A stretch of DNA of 64,000 nucleotides. It comes from Methylobacterium currus (GTDB lineage: Bacteria > Pseudomonadota > Alphaproteobacteria > Rhizobiales > Beijerinckiaceae). A model generated the notes under the pieces. It was not told the origin of the DNA. It worked only from the letters and a program-made list of their open reading frames with translations, and ran no database searches. The position numbers and the translations under genes were made by a program. Where the stretch lies: assembly GCF_003058325.1 (NCBI RefSeq), contig NZ_CP028843.1, forward strand, positions 3,717,501 through 3,781,500, written 5' to 3'. Every line of letters begins with the position of its first letter. Position 1 is the stretch's first letter. Positions 15,359-25,413 of this stretch are shown piece by piece.

Positions 15359-18300
15359 TCAACGCACTGCCTCGCACAGCGCAGGTTGCCGCACCTCCGT
15401 GACACGCACTCCCGTCGCCGCCCGGCCGAAGCGGACGTAGAGCGCCGGCAAGACCAGCAGGGTGAGCAGGGTCGCGCTGACGAGGCCGCCGATGACCACC
15501 GTCGCCAGCGGCCGTTGCACCTCGGCGCCCGTCCCCGTCGCCAGGGCCATCGGCACGAAGCCGAGGGCGGCGACCAGCGCCGTCATCACCACGGGACGCA
15601 GCCTGGTCAGCGCCCCGTCCCGGACCGCCTCGGGGATGGCCATGCCCCCCGCAACCAGCGTCCGGATATGGTTGAGCAGCACCAGGCCGTTCAGCACCGC
15701 CACGCCCGACAGCGCGATGAACCCCACCGCCGCCGATACCGAGAACGGCATGTCGCGGACCCACAGGGCGGCCACGCCGCCGGTCAGGGCCATCGGCACG
15801 GCGCTGAACACGATGGACGCGTCGCGCGCGGAGCCGAGCGCCCCGAGCAGAAGGATGAAGATCAGCGCGAAGGCCGCCGGCACGACCACCATCAGGCGTT
15901 GCCGGGCGGCGGTCAGGTTCTCGAACTGACCGCCCCAGCGCACCTCGTAGCCGGCTGGCAGCCTCACCTCCGCGGCAATTCGCTCCTGCGCCTCCGCCAC
16001 GAGCGAGCCGATGTCGCGACCGCGCACGTTCGCGGTCACCACCACGCGCCGCCGCCCGTTCTCGCGGCTGACCTGGTTCGGCCCCTCCGTGAAGGTGAAG
16101 GTCGCTAGTTGGCGGAGCGGCACGCTCATGCCCATCGCTCCCGGCGCGGTCGGCACGCCGGTACCCGACCGGGCCGGAGCCGCCTGCGCGGGCGGCAGCG
16201 GGACGGGGAGGTTCTTCAGGGCCTCGACGTCTCCTCGGACGTCGTCGGCGAGGCGAACCACGATGGCGAAGCGCCGGTCGCCCTCGAACACCAGCCCGGC
16301 ATCCTTGCCGCCGACGGCCGTGCCGATGACGTCCTGCACGTCGGCCATGCTCAGGCCGCGCCGGGCGATCTCGCGCCGGTCGATCTTGATCTCAAGGAAC
16401 GGCAGCCCGACCGCCTCCTCGACCTTCACGTCGGCGGCGCCCTCCAGGCTGCGCAGGATGCCGGCGATCTTACGGGCCCCCTCGACCATCGGACCGAACT
16501 CCTCGCCGAACACCTTCACGGCGAGGTCGTCGCGCACGCCGGCGATGAGCTCGTTGAAGCGCATCTGGATGGGCTGGGAAAAGCCGAGCAGCGTGCCGGG
16601 GATCAGCTTCGCCTCCGCCTCCATCCGTCCGATAAGCGCCTCTTTGCTCTCGTGCGGGTCGGGCCAGGCGCTCTGCGGCTTGAGGATGAGGTAGGCGTCG
16701 CAGGCGTTCGGCGGCATCGGGTCGGCGGCGATGTCGGGCGTGCCGCAGCGCGAGTAGACGAAGGCCACCTCCGGGAACTTGCTCATCGTCTCCTCGACGC
16801 CGAGCTGCATCGCCTGCGACTGCGTGATCGACGTCGATGGGATGCGGCGCGCCTCCATGACGATGTTCTTCTCGTCGAGCGTCGGCGTGAACTCCTGCCC
16901 TAGCCGCGTCGCCAGCGCTCCGGCGATCCCGAGAACGACCAGCGCACCGACGATGAAGGTTATCGGTGACCGGATGGCACCGCACAGTACCGGCCGGTAG
17001 GCCGCCTTCAGGACGCGGACCAAGGCGTTGTCGCCCTCGCTGACCCGCCCGGTGACGAAGGTCGCGATCATCGCCGGGACGAAGGTGAGCGACAGCACAA
17101 ACGCCGCCACGAGCGCGATCAGGACCGTCAGCGCCATTGGCGTGAAGGTCTTGCCCTCCACGCCGGTGAAGGTCAGCAGGGGCACGTAGACCAGGATGAT
17201 GATGGCCTGCCCGTAGACGCTCGGCTTGATCATCTCCTCGGCCGAGACCCGCACCGTCTCCAGCCTCTCGTCCAGGCCGAGCCGGCGTCCAAGCTCGTGT
17301 TGTCGCTCGGCGAGGTGCCGCAGGCTGTTCTCCGCGATAATGACCGCACCGTCGACGATGAGGCCGAAGTCGAGGGCGCCCAGGCTCATCAGGTTGGCGC
17401 TGATCCTCCCCGCCAGCATGCCGGTGGCCGTGAGCATCATCGTCACGGGGATGACCAGGGCGGTGATGACGGCTGCCCGTATGTTCCCCAGCGTGAGGAA
17501 CAGCACCGCGATGACCAGCAGCGCGCCCTCGGCGAGGTTCCTGCCCACCGTCCGGATGGTCGCGTCGACGAGGTCGGTGCGGCTGAGGAGCGTCCGGGCC
17601 TGGATGCCGGGCGGCAGGAGCTTGTTGATCTCCCGGATCTTGGCGTCTGCGGCGGCCGAGACCGTGCGGCTGTTCTCGCCGATCAGCATCAGGGCCGTGC
17701 CCAGCACCACCTCGTGCCCGTTCTCGCTGGCCGAACCGGTCCGGAGCTCCTGTCCGATTCCGACCTCCGCGACGTCCTTCACTAGGATGGGCACCCCGGC
17801 CCGGGTCGCCACCACGATGTCCCGGATCTGGTCGACGTTCTCGATGAGGCCGCCGGCCCGGACGACGTAGCCCTCGCCGTTGCGTTCGACGTAGTTAGCC
17901 CCGCGCGTGGCGTTGTTCGCCTCGATGGCGCGGGTGACGTCAGCGAAGGACAGGCCGTAGCCCACGAGCTTCATCGGGTCCGGCCGGACCTGGTACTCCT
18001 TCACGAAGCCGCCGATGGCGTCGGCCCCGGCCACGCCCGGCACACTCTTCATCTGCGGCCGGATGATCCAATCCTGCACGGTCCGCAGGTAGACCGTGCG
18101 CTCGAAGTCGGACCTCAGCCGCTCGCCCTCGGGCGTCAGGTAGCTCCCGTCCGTCTGCCAGCCAGAACGGCCGTCCCTCACGGGCACGCCCTCGCCTGGG
18201 GGCAGATACTCCACCGACCACCAGTAGATCTCGCCGAGGCCGGTCGAGATCGGCCCGAGCTTCACCTCGACCCCGGGCGGAAGGGTGCCGCGCACCTCGG

Positions 18301-18643
18301 TCAGGCGCTCGTTGACCTGGGTCCTCGCGAAGTACACGTCGACCTTGTCGCTGAACACGGCCGTCAACTGGGCGAAGCCGTTGCGCGAGAAGGAGCGCAT
18401 GCTTTCCAGCCCCGGCGTGCCGGCCAGCGCGCGTTCCAGCAGCACCGTGACCTGCTTCTCGATCTCGACCGGCGTCAGCGCCGGGGCGATGGCGTTGATC
18501 TGCACCTGGTTGTTGGTGACGTCGGGCACAGCGTCGATGGGCAAGCGCGCGAGCGACCACGCCCCGAAGGCGGTGGCGATGAGGGTCACCAGGATGACGG
18601 CGTAGCGGTTGGCGACGGAGAAGCCGAGGATGGAACGGATCAT
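15359..18643 (-). CDS. czcA: CzcA-type heavy-metal RND efflux pump
   Basis: This 1094-residue proton-driven inner-membrane pump exports divalent cations from periplasm and cytoplasm. The start MIRSILGFSVANRYAVILVT is typical. DFGLIVDGAVIIAEN (about 424-438) is the transmembrane-4 proton-relay motif of the Co/Zn/Cd (HME-1/2) class, unlike the copper/silver pumps. RND duplication is visible as two sets of helices with large periplasmic loops. It starts 3 bp after the czcB stop. No outer-membrane partner gene (CzcC-like) is present nearby, so a shared channel must be used. Nickel/cobalt is plausible from the neighbours, but specificity is not proven. Confidence 0.9.
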   Translation of the reverse strand: MIRSILGFSVANRYAVILVTLIATAFGAWSLARLPIDAVPDVTNNQVQINAIAPALTPVEIEKQVTVLLERALAGTPGLESMRSFSRNGFAQLTAVFSDKVDVYFARTQVNERLTEVRGTLPPGVEVKLGPISTGLGEIYWWSVEYLPPGEGVPVRDGRSGWQTDGSYLTPEGERLRSDFERTVYLRTVQDWIIRPQMKSVPGVAGADAIGGFVKEYQVRPDPMKLVGYGLSFADVTRAIEANNATRGANYVERNGEGYVVRAGGLIENVDQIRDIVVATRAGVPILVKDVAEVGIGQELRTGSASENGHEVVLGTALMLIGENSRTVSAAADAKIREINKLLPPGIQARTLLSRTDLVDATIRTVGRNLAEGALLVIAVLFLTLGNIRAAVITALVIPVTMMLTATGMLAGRISANLMSLGALDFGLIVDGAVIIAENSLRHLAERQHELGRRLGLDERLETVRVSAEEMIKPSVYGQAIIILVYVPLLTFTGVEGKTFTPMALTVLIALVAAFVLSLTFVPAMIATFVTGRVSEGDNALVRVLKAAYRPVLCGAIRSPITFIVGALVVLGIAGALATRLGQEFTPTLDEKNIVMEARRIPSTSITQSQAMQLGVEETMSKFPEVAFVYSRCGTPDIAADPMPPNACDAYLILKPQSAWPDPHESKEALIGRMEAEAKLIPGTLLGFSQPIQMRFNELIAGVRDDLAVKVFGEEFGPMVEGARKIAGILRSLEGAADVKVEEAVGLPFLEIKIDRREIARRGLSMADVQDVIGTAVGGKDAGLVFEGDRRFAIVVRLADDVRGDVEALKNLPVPLPPAQAAPARSGTGVPTAPGAMGMSVPLRQLATFTFTEGPNQVSRENGRRRVVVTANVRGRDIGSLVAEAQERIAAEVRLPAGYEVRWGGQFENLTAARQRLMVVVPAAFALIFILLLGALGSARDASIVFSAVPMALTGGVAALWVRDMPFSVSAAVGFIALSGVAVLNGLVLLNHIRTLVAGGMAIPEAVRDGALTRLRPVVMTALVAALGFVPMALATGTGAEVQRPLATVVIGGLVSATLLTLLVLPALYVRFGRAATGVRVTEVRQPALCEAVR

Positions 18644-18646
18644 GGT

Positions 18647-19876
18647 TCAGTCCTCCGCCGCGGCCTTGCCGAGCTCGGACTTGAGCGTGAACGAGTTCGC
18701 TACGACCACCGCCTGGCCGGGATCGAGCCCCTCCGTCACCTCCACGTCGTCGTCGTCCGACCGCCCGAGCTTGACCGGGCGCGCCTCGAAGCCTTCGGCC
18801 ACGCGCACGAAGACGTTGGGCTTGCCCTCCAGGGTCTGGATCGCCGAGGCCGGGACGAGGACGCGCACCGGCTTCTCGGAGATGACGATCTCCGCGGCGA
18901 CGAACGAGCCCGGCCGCCACGTCTCGTCAGGGTTGGCCAGTTCCGCGACGACCCTGGCCGCGCGGGTGGCTTGGTCGAGGACGGGCACGATGAAGACGAT
19001 CCGGCCCTTCGCGGCCTCCCCGGTCGCCTCGGCCCGGACGGTCACGGCCTGGCCCTCGCGCACGAGCGGCATGTCGCCGGGACTGACCGCGAGGTCGATC
19101 CAGACCTTCGACAGGTCGACGACCGAGTAGAGCTCGGTCTCCAGGTTGTCCCGTCCGACCGCGGCCCCGGGGTCGACGCGGCGCTCGACGATCTTGCCCG
19201 CGATGGGCGAGCGGATCTCCTGACGCTCGAACTGAGCCTCCGGCTGCTTCGGCAGGGCGTCGATCTCGGCTTGGCTGAGGCCCAGGAAGGTCAGCTTGCG
19301 CCGGGCGGCGTCCTCCTTGACCTTGAGGTCCTGGTAGCTGGCCTGCGAGCGCAGGTACTGCTGCTCGGACGAGATGCGCTTGTCCCAAAGCTCCTTGTCG
19401 CGCTCGTAGAGCGTCTTCTGCAGGGCGGCCGAGACCCGCGCCGCCAGGTACTCGCCCTTGGTCTCGGCGATCTCGCGGCTGTCGAGCAGCGCCACGACCT
19501 CGCCCTTCGCGACCGTGTCGCCGAGCCCCTTGCGCAGTTCGACGACCGTCCCGGTGGTCTTGACCGCGATGCGGGCGGTCAGGTTGGCGCTCGGGATGAC
19601 GGTGCCCGGCACGTGCAGGTGGCGCGAGAGGCTGCCTCCGCCGACCGTGCCCGTCCGAATCCCCGCCTTGGCGATCTGGTCGTCCGTCAGCGCGACGAGG
19701 CCGGGCCTCTCCGGCTCGCCCTTGGCCGCCGGAAGAGGCTCTGGCTTGGCGGGAGCGTTCCCGCCCTTGGTGGGGGACAGCATCGCGCGGACGGCCTCGG
19801 GAGCCCCGGGCCACCAGGTCGCGATCAGGAAGCCGCCGGCGACGGCCAGCAGCACGGGTATGAGGCGTTTGAGCAT
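18647..19876 (-). CDS. czcB: CzcB-like membrane-fusion (periplasmic adaptor) protein
   Basis: This is a 409-residue protein. An N-terminal membrane anchor (LIPVLLAVAGGFLIATWW) is followed by a Pro/Lys linker, a lipoyl-like half (VKTTGTVVELRKGLGDTVAKG), a helical hairpin (about 145-210) and the second lipoyl half (IRSPIAGKIVERRVDPGAAV, about 225-244). A beta-barrel domain comes after that. It links the RND pump to an outer-membrane channel. It lacks the His-rich N-terminal extension of some CzcB proteins. It is first in the pair with czcA and follows the His-rich exported protein by 71 bp. Confidence 0.88.
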   Translation of the reverse strand: MLKRLIPVLLAVAGGFLIATWWPGAPEAVRAMLSPTKGGNAPAKPEPLPAAKGEPERPGLVALTDDQIAKAGIRTGTVGGGSLSRHLHVPGTVIPSANLTARIAVKTTGTVVELRKGLGDTVAKGEVVALLDSREIAETKGEYLAARVSAALQKTLYERDKELWDKRISSEQQYLRSQASYQDLKVKEDAARRKLTFLGLSQAEIDALPKQPEAQFERQEIRSPIAGKIVERRVDPGAAVGRDNLETELYSVVDLSKVWIDLAVSPGDMPLVREGQAVTVRAEATGEAAKGRIVFIVPVLDQATRAARVVAELANPDETWRPGSFVAAEIVISEKPVRVLVPASAIQTLEGKPNVFVRVAEGFEARPVKLGRSDDDDVEVTEGLDPGQAVVVANSFTLKSELGKAAAED

Positions 19877-19947
19877 GTCGATGCCATGGCGGCGTGCCGC
19901 GCACCTGCGCGGAGCCGTGGTTCGAGGAAAGGGCGAGGTGAGCGGCC

Positions 19948-20280
19948 TCAGGCCCTCGGTGGCTCGAACGGCCCCTCGGCAGCGCCGCCGAAGCGGCAGG
20001 CATCGTCCGCGCAGGTGAATGGTCGCGCCACCGAGGCCCGGCCGGCCGCGGGAGCCTCGGCCGCGGTCGGCATGACACCCTGCGCGTGCGATTGCGTGTG
20101 GTGGATCAACTCGTCGGCATCCTGGTGGTCGGTCGCATGATCCTGCACCGCCGTCGACGGCATGGCGTGCGCGACGGGACCCGTCGCCTCGTGCCGGCCA
20201 TGGGCGAGCAGCGGCAGCACCGTCACCGCCGACAGCAGCAACGCCACGGCCATCGTCATGAGACGCCGCCCGAATGACAC
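19948..20280 (-). CDS. Small exported His-rich protein upstream of czcBA
   Basis: This is a 110-residue protein. GTG 20280 is chosen because GGGGAG lies 10 bp upstream and it gives a standard signal peptide (SFGRRLMTMAVALLLSAVTV, cleavage near LLA-HG). The mature part has many His (HGRHEATGPVAHA, DHATDHQDADELIHHTQSHA) and a Cys pair in TCADDACRFGG. Small periplasmic His-rich proteins next to czc/cnr/ncc pumps often act as metal sensors or scavengers. This one has no clear family. It is divergent from the CsoR-type gene and shares its promoter region. Confidence 0.6.
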   Translation of the reverse strand: MSFGRRLMTMAVALLLSAVTVLPLLAHGRHEATGPVAHAMPSTAVQDHATDHQDADELIHHTQSHAQGVMPTAAEAPAAGRASVARPFTCADDACRFGGAAEGPFEPPRA

Positions 20281-20341
20281 CCGATCCAATCTCCCCGTCG
20301 AGCCGTGGTCCGACCGACGCGTCAAATACCCTTCCCTTATC

Positions 20342-20357
20342 CTATCCAGGAGGATAG
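20342..20357. promoter_or_regulatory. Inverted repeat in the csoR/czc divergent region
   Basis: CTATCC (20342-20347) and GGATAG (20352-20357) flank AGGA. The site overlaps the AGGAGG ribosome-binding sequence 13 bp before the ATG at 20367. Binding here could block both transcription and translation of the repressor gene. The flanking AT/GC pattern is compatible with a CsoR-family operator. Confidence 0.45.
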
Positions 20358-20366
20358 CATGTCAAC

Positions 20367-20639
20367 ATGGAACACGTGCACGCCTCCCACCCGGACATCG
20401 TCAAGCGCCTCAAGCGCGCACACGGCCACCTCGCCGGTGTCATCGCGATGATCGACGAGGGCCGGCCCTGCCTCGACCTCGCCCAGCAACTCCAAGCGGT
20501 CGAGAGCGCCATCGCCAACGCGAAGCGCACCCTGATCGAGGACCACATGGAGCACTGCATCGGCGACGGCGTCGCCGACGGCGGCAAAACGGCCAGGGCC
20601 GCGCTCGCCGAGTTCAAGGCGCTGGCGAAGTACCTGTGA
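20367..20639 (+). CDS. CsoR/FrmR-family metal-sensing repressor
   Basis: This is a 90-residue helical protein. Its metal-site residues are C35 (GRPCLDLA), H60 and C64 (EDHMEHC), plus His at position 3. Cys-His-Cys is the CsoR/FrmR pattern. The extra N-terminal His3 recalls RcnR, so the sensed metal could be Cu, Ni or Co. It starts 13 bp after an AGGAGG. Another ATG (20359), out of frame and only 5 bp from that AGGAGG, is not used because it opens no long frame. It is followed after 10 bp by the MFS exporter. Confidence 0.8.
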   Translation: MEHVHASHPDIVKRLKRAHGHLAGVIAMIDEGRPCLDLAQQLQAVESAIANAKRTLIEDHMEHCIGDGVADGGKTARAALAEFKALAKYL

Positions 20640-20649
20640 GGGGTGCCCG

Positions 20650-21981
20650 ATGCTGAGCGTCCTCGCAAACCGGACCTACCGCCACCTGTTCGCCGCGCAG
20701 GTCGTCGCCCTGATCGGCACCGGCCTGCTGACGGTCGCCCTCGGGCTCCTGGCCTATCGCCTCGCCAAGGCCGAGGCCGGTGCGGTGCTCGGCACGGCGC
20801 TGGCCATCAAGATGGTCGCCTACGTGCTGGTCGCGCCGGTGGCGAACGCCTTCACCGGGCAGTTGCCGCGCCGCGCCTTCCTGGTGACGACCGACCTTGT
20901 GAGGGCCGCCGTCGCCCTGATCCTGCCCTTCGTCGACCAGATCTGGCAGGTCTACGTCCTCGTCTTCGTGCTCCAGTCCTGCTCGGCCGCCTTCACCCCG
21001 ACCTTCCAGGCAACCATTCCCGACATCCTGCCGGAGGAGCGCGACTACACCCGGGCGCTCTCCCTCTCGCGGCTGGCCTACGACCTGGAGAACCTGCTCA
21101 GCCCGGCGCTCGCCGCCATCCTTCTGACGGTGATCAACTTCCACTGGCTGTTCGGCGGCACGGTCGTCGGTTTCCTATGCTCGGCGGCGCTCGTCGTGTC
21201 TGTCGGCCTACCGAGCCCGAAGCCGACCGAGCGCCGCGGGATCTACGAACGGACCACCCGCGGCCTCCGCATCTACCTCGCGACGCCGCGCCTGCGGGGC
21301 CTCCTCGCCCTGAACCTCGCGGTGTCGGCGGCCGGCTCTATGGTCATCGTCAACACGGTCGTGATCGTGCAGGCCATCCTGCACCGGCCCCAGAACGACG
21401 TCGCGGTCGCGCTCGGCCTGTTCGGCGGTGGCTCGATGGTCGCGGCTCTTCTGCTGCCGCGGGTGCTCGACCGGCTGCCGGACCGGACCGTGATGCTGCC
21501 GGCGGCGGCCCTCCTCGGCGTCGTGCTGCTCGCCTTCGCCGCAACGACCTGGGGCGGCGTGATCGGCTGGCCGATGCTGCTCGCCACATGGCTGGTTCTC
21601 GGGATCGGTTACTCGGCCGCTCAGACCCCGACCGGGCGGCTCCTCCGGCGCTCGGCCACGACCGAGGACCGGCCCGCGGTGTTCGCGGCTCAGTTCGCCC
21701 TGTCGCACGTCGCCTGGCTCGTCACCTATCCGCTGGCGGGCTGGCTTGGAGCCGAGGCCGGCATGCCGGTCACGCTCGCGGTGCTGGGCGTGCTCACCCT
21801 AGCGGCCATCGCGGCGGCGGCCGTGCTGTGGCCCGCCTCGGACCCGGACGTCGTCGAGCATGCACACGCCGACCTCGGGCCAGACCATCCGCACCTGGAC
21901 GGCGCCGCGGCACGGCGGCACGCCCACGCCTTCGTCATCGACGACCTGCACCAGCGCTGGCCGGCGCACCGCCCTGGATAA
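20650..21981 (+). CDS. MFS exporter, NreB-like (nickel/cobalt)
   Basis: This is a 443-residue protein with about 11-12 transmembrane helices in the MFS_3 (enterobactin-exporter-like) arrangement. The N-terminus NRTYRHLFAAQVVALIGTGL and the segment YTRALSLSRLAYDLENLLSP are family-typical. The cytoplasmic C-terminal tail has clustered His (VEHAHADLGPDHPHLDG, RRHAHAF), as in NreB nickel-resistance proteins. It is paired with a CsoR-type repressor 10 bp upstream. Nickel specificity is an inference from the tail and neighbours. Confidence 0.75.
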   Translation: MLSVLANRTYRHLFAAQVVALIGTGLLTVALGLLAYRLAKAEAGAVLGTALAIKMVAYVLVAPVANAFTGQLPRRAFLVTTDLVRAAVALILPFVDQIWQVYVLVFVLQSCSAAFTPTFQATIPDILPEERDYTRALSLSRLAYDLENLLSPALAAILLTVINFHWLFGGTVVGFLCSAALVVSVGLPSPKPTERRGIYERTTRGLRIYLATPRLRGLLALNLAVSAAGSMVIVNTVVIVQAILHRPQNDVAVALGLFGGGSMVAALLLPRVLDRLPDRTVMLPAAALLGVVLLAFAATTWGGVIGWPMLLATWLVLGIGYSAAQTPTGRLLRRSATTEDRPAVFAAQFALSHVAWLVTYPLAGWLGAEAGMPVTLAVLGVLTLAAIAAAAVLWPASDPDVVEHAHADLGPDHPHLDGAAARRHAHAFVIDDLHQRWPAHRPG

Positions 21982-22326
21982 GGATGGCGAGGCGCCTGAC
22001 CGCCCTGCTCCCGTTCGCATTTGGGTGGGGGCCGTCCGCTTATCCGACGAAGCGGCTCGGAAGCGGACCAGCCGGTCACGGCCATTTCCAGTCAATTGCC
22101 GAGCGTCTGCTTTTGTCGGACCTGCTCCCTAAACCGGAACAGCTGCAATCCACCCGATTTAGCCGTCCGATTATCGTTTGGAAGGTCCGCTGCGAAGCCG
22201 CGTATCTGACATGACAATAGCCCACCAAGGAATTCGCAAAATTTTCACATAAACGAGCCGGCCTAGTTTCTGTAGAAGCCGTGTGGAAGGTCGCTGCATA
22301 GCCAAAACAGCGTGCCGATTTCATTT
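21982..22326. other. Intergenic between the MFS gene and the integrase
   Basis: No gene is seen in these 345 bp. Two degenerate copies of a TGGAAGGTC(C)GCTGC word lie about 100 bp apart (near 22180 and 22283). The MFS and integrase genes converge here. Confidence 0.5.
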
Positions 22327-24246
22327 TCAGGCAGTCAGTTGCCGTCGAGTATCAGATACCCGATGTGGTTCGCCGGTGCGCGCGGCCTCGGTCATTTTCT
22401 CGATGTTAATTGGTAAGATGAGACGATCAATAACGTCTTTAAGTTTGATCAAGGCCTGACCTTTGTAATAACGCTCCATTTCAGACCGTCTGGTCTTGCT
22501 CTCGTGGCCAATCACCTCCTCCACAAAGTTCGGCTGAGCACCTGCGTTTATGATGAGCGTGGTCGCCGAATGTCGAAATGAGTGGAACGTGACGTCAGCA
22601 CGTACACCGTGGTACGATTTAAAGCGCTGAAACCACTTCCCGAAGGCGCTGCCGTATGGCGAGTTCTCTCCATCATTGAGAGTATCCGTCTTCTCGGCGC
22701 CAGCCTCACCCTCAGGGAGGAGCAATTCATTCTCTTCTCGTCCCTCCACCAATGCCTCAATCAACCCGAGACTCAGCAGATTCTGATGGAGAGGGACCCA
22801 TCGGGCGCTTCCTCCGGCTTTCAGGTCAAGAGTCGGATCCTTGAGATTGAAATGCCAGATTCCTGTCTCCTTGTGTCGTACGACGTGTCGTACCCGGAGT
22901 TGGAATATTTCACCGCGTCGCATGCCGCTGTGGCAGCCGATGAGGATGCCCCAGTAGCGTTCGTCACGTAGGACGTGCGGACCCGGCTTCTTCCAGCTTC
23001 GGCGACTGCGAATTCCGAAAAACAAATCTGCATTCAGCACGGCCGCGAGTTCGTCACTGTTCCACGCCGGCCGCTCGTCCCGAGCGCTGTGATGCCGACC
23101 TCGGACGCGGCTCATGTTGATGTGCAGACCGTCGAAGATCGACGGCGTACCCTTGGGAACGACTTCGTTGACCTGAGCCCATGGCCAGATGCCCGACAAG
23201 GCCGCAAGGTGCCGGTTGAAGGTCTGAGGCTTCAGGCGATCGATGTCCGCCTTACCGTTGCAATGCTCGATCAGGCCGCGGATGCCGCTTCGGCGCTGAA
23301 TGTCACGCCACTCAACGCACTTGTCGTATTTCCCAGGAAGGCTGAGCAGAGCACGCCTGAACTCTGCGGCATCGGCGGGTCCATAGGCCTCGAGCGGCTT
23401 GTCGCCACATATCTCGACGAAAAGACGCCCTGTCGACTGGGCTTGGCGAGCAATAGCCTCTTTCCATTCGTTGTGTCTGACGCGATCGTCGCTATAGGCG
23501 GTCCAAATCTCGCTGAACAATCTCTCAGATTGATGCGCCATCTTTTTCGTTGGCGCATCGGACCGAGTGGGCGGGTTAGGAACAATCGGACGATGGGCGA
23601 CCGCGTGCAGGGGGTGATGAGGCCTGACGACGTCGCGCAGATAGGCCAGTTTCTGCTCAGCGATCGTGATTTCGGCGTCGAGTAGCGCGCGGCAGAGCGC
23701 GTATTCCTGAGTGGGGGTGTCGAGGTCGATCTCGTTGCGTAAGGCGAGTTCCTGTGCCGCGCTGCGAACGGATGTGAATTTGTTGAGTGACCGGTCGCGC
23801 TTTAGGCCGTCCAGTCGGCACTGATAGAGGAACTCCCATTCGGCCGGATCATTGAGGGTCCCCCTCGGACAGTCTCCGACGAAATCGCTGCCATCGGCTA
23901 TTCCGTCTTCAAGCATCGCGCTGTCGACACCAGGAAGGTCGTCGATCTTGGGGTAGTGCCCGATAGCCGTTATGAGGCCTTCGTGCTTCAGAGATTCGGA
24001 GTCTAAGTACTGCTCCGCGAGCCGGGCGATATCGGCGCGCGTGAGCGATCGGTTGAAACGGACGAGGGTGAACAAGGTCTCTGTCCCATCCCACAAGCGT
24101 TGCGCCATCCGTCGGGCCTCGCCCGGCGTGGCTTGGCCGAGCGAGCGCAGGATCTCGCGCTGACCGAACCTCTGACGCAGGTCATGGGGGATGATACGGC
24201 GAAAAAAGACCGTTTGTCGGCGACGGCGGAGGTGGGTGCGGGGCAA
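22327..24246 (-). CDS. int: Tyrosine recombinase/integrase of the island (DUF6538-type N-terminus)
   Basis: This is a 639-residue site-specific recombinase. The N-terminus [22 protein letters not shown] resembles the DUF6538 arm-binding domain. The catalytic residues are the Arg in [12 protein letters not shown] (about 440), H-x-x-R in [10 protein letters not shown] (about 555), the His of GHES, and Tyr in ERYYKGQ (about 593). It is longer than phage integrases (about 400). The start is a TTG at 24246 with a GGAT-type upstream sequence. It lies 120 bp from the 3' end of tRNA-Gln, the usual place for an integrase that uses the tRNA as att site. Base composition is less GC-rich than its neighbours, which suggests transfer. 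Confidence 0.9.
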   Translation of the reverse strand: MPRTHLRRRRQTVFFRRIIPHDLRQRFGQREILRSLGQATPGEARRMAQRLWDGTETLFTLVRFNRSLTRADIARLAEQYLDSESLKHEGLITAIGHYPKIDDLPGVDSAMLEDGIADGSDFVGDCPRGTLNDPAEWEFLYQCRLDGLKRDRSLNKFTSVRSAAQELALRNEIDLDTPTQEYALCRALLDAEITIAEQKLAYLRDVVRPHHPLHAVAHRPIVPNPPTRSDAPTKKMAHQSERLFSEIWTAYSDDRVRHNEWKEAIARQAQSTGRLFVEICGDKPLEAYGPADAAEFRRALLSLPGKYDKCVEWRDIQRRSGIRGLIEHCNGKADIDRLKPQTFNRHLAALSGIWPWAQVNEVVPKGTPSIFDGLHINMSRVRGRHHSARDERPAWNSDELAAVLNADLFFGIRSRRSWKKPGPHVLRDERYWGILIGCHSGMRRGEIFQLRVRHVVRHKETGIWHFNLKDPTLDLKAGGSARWVPLHQNLLSLGLIEALVEGREENELLLPEGEAGAEKTDTLNDGENSPYGSAFGKWFQRFKSYHGVRADVTFHSFRHSATTLIINAGAQPNFVEEVIGHESKTRRSEMERYYKGQALIKLKDVIDRLILPINIEKMTEAARTGEPHRVSDTRRQLTA

Positions 24247-24366
24247 GGCAGGAATCCCTGCCGTCCAGACAAGTGGACCTCCCGAGTGGACCTGGACGGA
24301 GCGGTCGGCCCGGGCGGGTCCGAAAACAGCCGGAGAATCAACGGTCGGCTGAGAATCTTGAGACTT

Positions 24367-24395
24367 TGGCTGGGGCGCCAGGATTCGAACCTGGG
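24367..24395 (-). other. Probable attachment site (3' end of tRNA-Gln)
   Basis: Integrases next to a tRNA usually recombine within its 3' end, which is restored by the incoming copy. The T arm and acceptor end here are the likely core. No second copy is seen between 1 and 24366, so the other end of the island lies beyond the left edge. Confidence 0.5.
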
Positions 24396-24441
24396 AATGG
24401 CGGTACCAAAAACCGCTGCCTTACCGCTTGGCGACGCCCCA
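24367..24441 (-). tRNA. tRNA-Gln(TTG)
   Basis: The reverse complement folds as a cloverleaf. The acceptor stem is TGGGGCG/CGCCCCA, the anticodon stem GCGGT/ACCGC encloses loop TTTTGGT (anticodon TTG), and the T arm is CCAGG-TTCGAAT-CCTGG. The discriminator is G and CCA is encoded (24369-24367). The gene stays intact although the island abuts its 3' end. Confidence 0.95.
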
Positions 24442-24657
24442 ACGCGCGGCTGGCGCTTCCATAGCCGGGCGGGGCGGTGCTGGCAACCGGGGCGTTGCGG
24501 TTCGCGGCGCGTGCGGCGGTTGGAGGGGCTTTCGGGCTCGTGTATGCCGGGAGCCGCGGACGGCTCCGGGGGGCGCGGCGAACCGAAGAGGCGCACCCGT
24601 CAAGGAGCCACAGCCATCAAGAGCCGCAACCATCGACGACAGGGGGAGGAGAGGCCG

Positions 24658-25413
24658 ATGAGCACGCAGAAGGTCGCACTGGTGACCGGGGCCGGGTCGG
24701 GGGTCGGCCGCGCGGTGGCGCTGGCGCTCGCGGAGGCGGGGTACGACGTGGCGTTGTCCGGCCGGCGCCCCGAGCCGCTGCAGGCGGTCGCCGCTGCGAT
24801 CGAGGCCAAGGGCCGGCGGGCGCTCGCGCAGCCGACCGATATCGGCGACGAGGCCTCGGTGGCCGAGCTGTTCCGGCGCCTCGAGGAGACGTTCGGTCGC
24901 CTCGACGTCCTGTTCAACAATGCCGGCATCGGCGCGCCGCCGGTGGAGCTCGACGAGCTGCCCGTCGCGACCTGGAAGGCCGTGGTCGACACCAACCTCA
25001 CCGGCGCCTTCCTGTGCACCCAGGGCGCGTTTCGGCTGATGAAGAAGCAGCAGCCGCGCGGCGGGCGCATCATCAACAACGGCTCGATCTCGGCCCACGT
25101 GCCGCGGCCGTTCTCGGCACCCTACACCGCCACCAAGCACGCCATCACGGGCCTCACCCGCTCGACCTCGCTCGACGGGCGCGCCCACGACATCGCCTGC
25201 GGCCAGGTCGATATCGGCAACGCCGCCACCGACATGACCGTACGCATGCAAGCCGGCGTGCCCCAGCCCGACGGCTCGACCCGGCCCGAGCCGACCATGG
25301 ACGCCAAGCACGTCGCCGACGCGGTGGTCTACATGGCGAGCCTCCCCCTCGACGCCAACGTGCAGTTCATGACCGTCATGGCGACCAAGATGCCGTTCAT
25401 CGGCCGCGGCTGA
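24658..25413 (+). CDS. Short-chain dehydrogenase/reductase (SDR)
   Basis: This is a 251-residue classical [11 protein letters not shown] (10-17) is the nucleotide-binding loop, NNAG is near residue 88, and the catalytic Ser is in [13 protein letters not shown] (about 158-162) carries the catalytic Tyr and Lys. SGRRPEPL after the second strand has an Arg pair, which suggests NADP. ATG 24658 follows a strong GGGGGAGGAG. The substrate is unknown. It is the first gene outside the island. Confidence 0.88.
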   Translation: MSTQKVALVTGAGSGVGRAVALALAEAGYDVALSGRRPEPLQAVAAAIEAKGRRALAQPTDIGDEASVAELFRRLEETFGRLDVLFNNAGIGAPPVELDELPVATWKAVVDTNLTGAFLCTQGAFRLMKKQQPRGGRIINNGSISAHVPRPFSAPYTATKHAITGLTRSTSLDGRAHDIACGQVDIGNAATDMTVRMQAGVPQPDGSTRPEPTMDAKHVADAVVYMASLPLDANVQFMTVMATKMPFIGRG

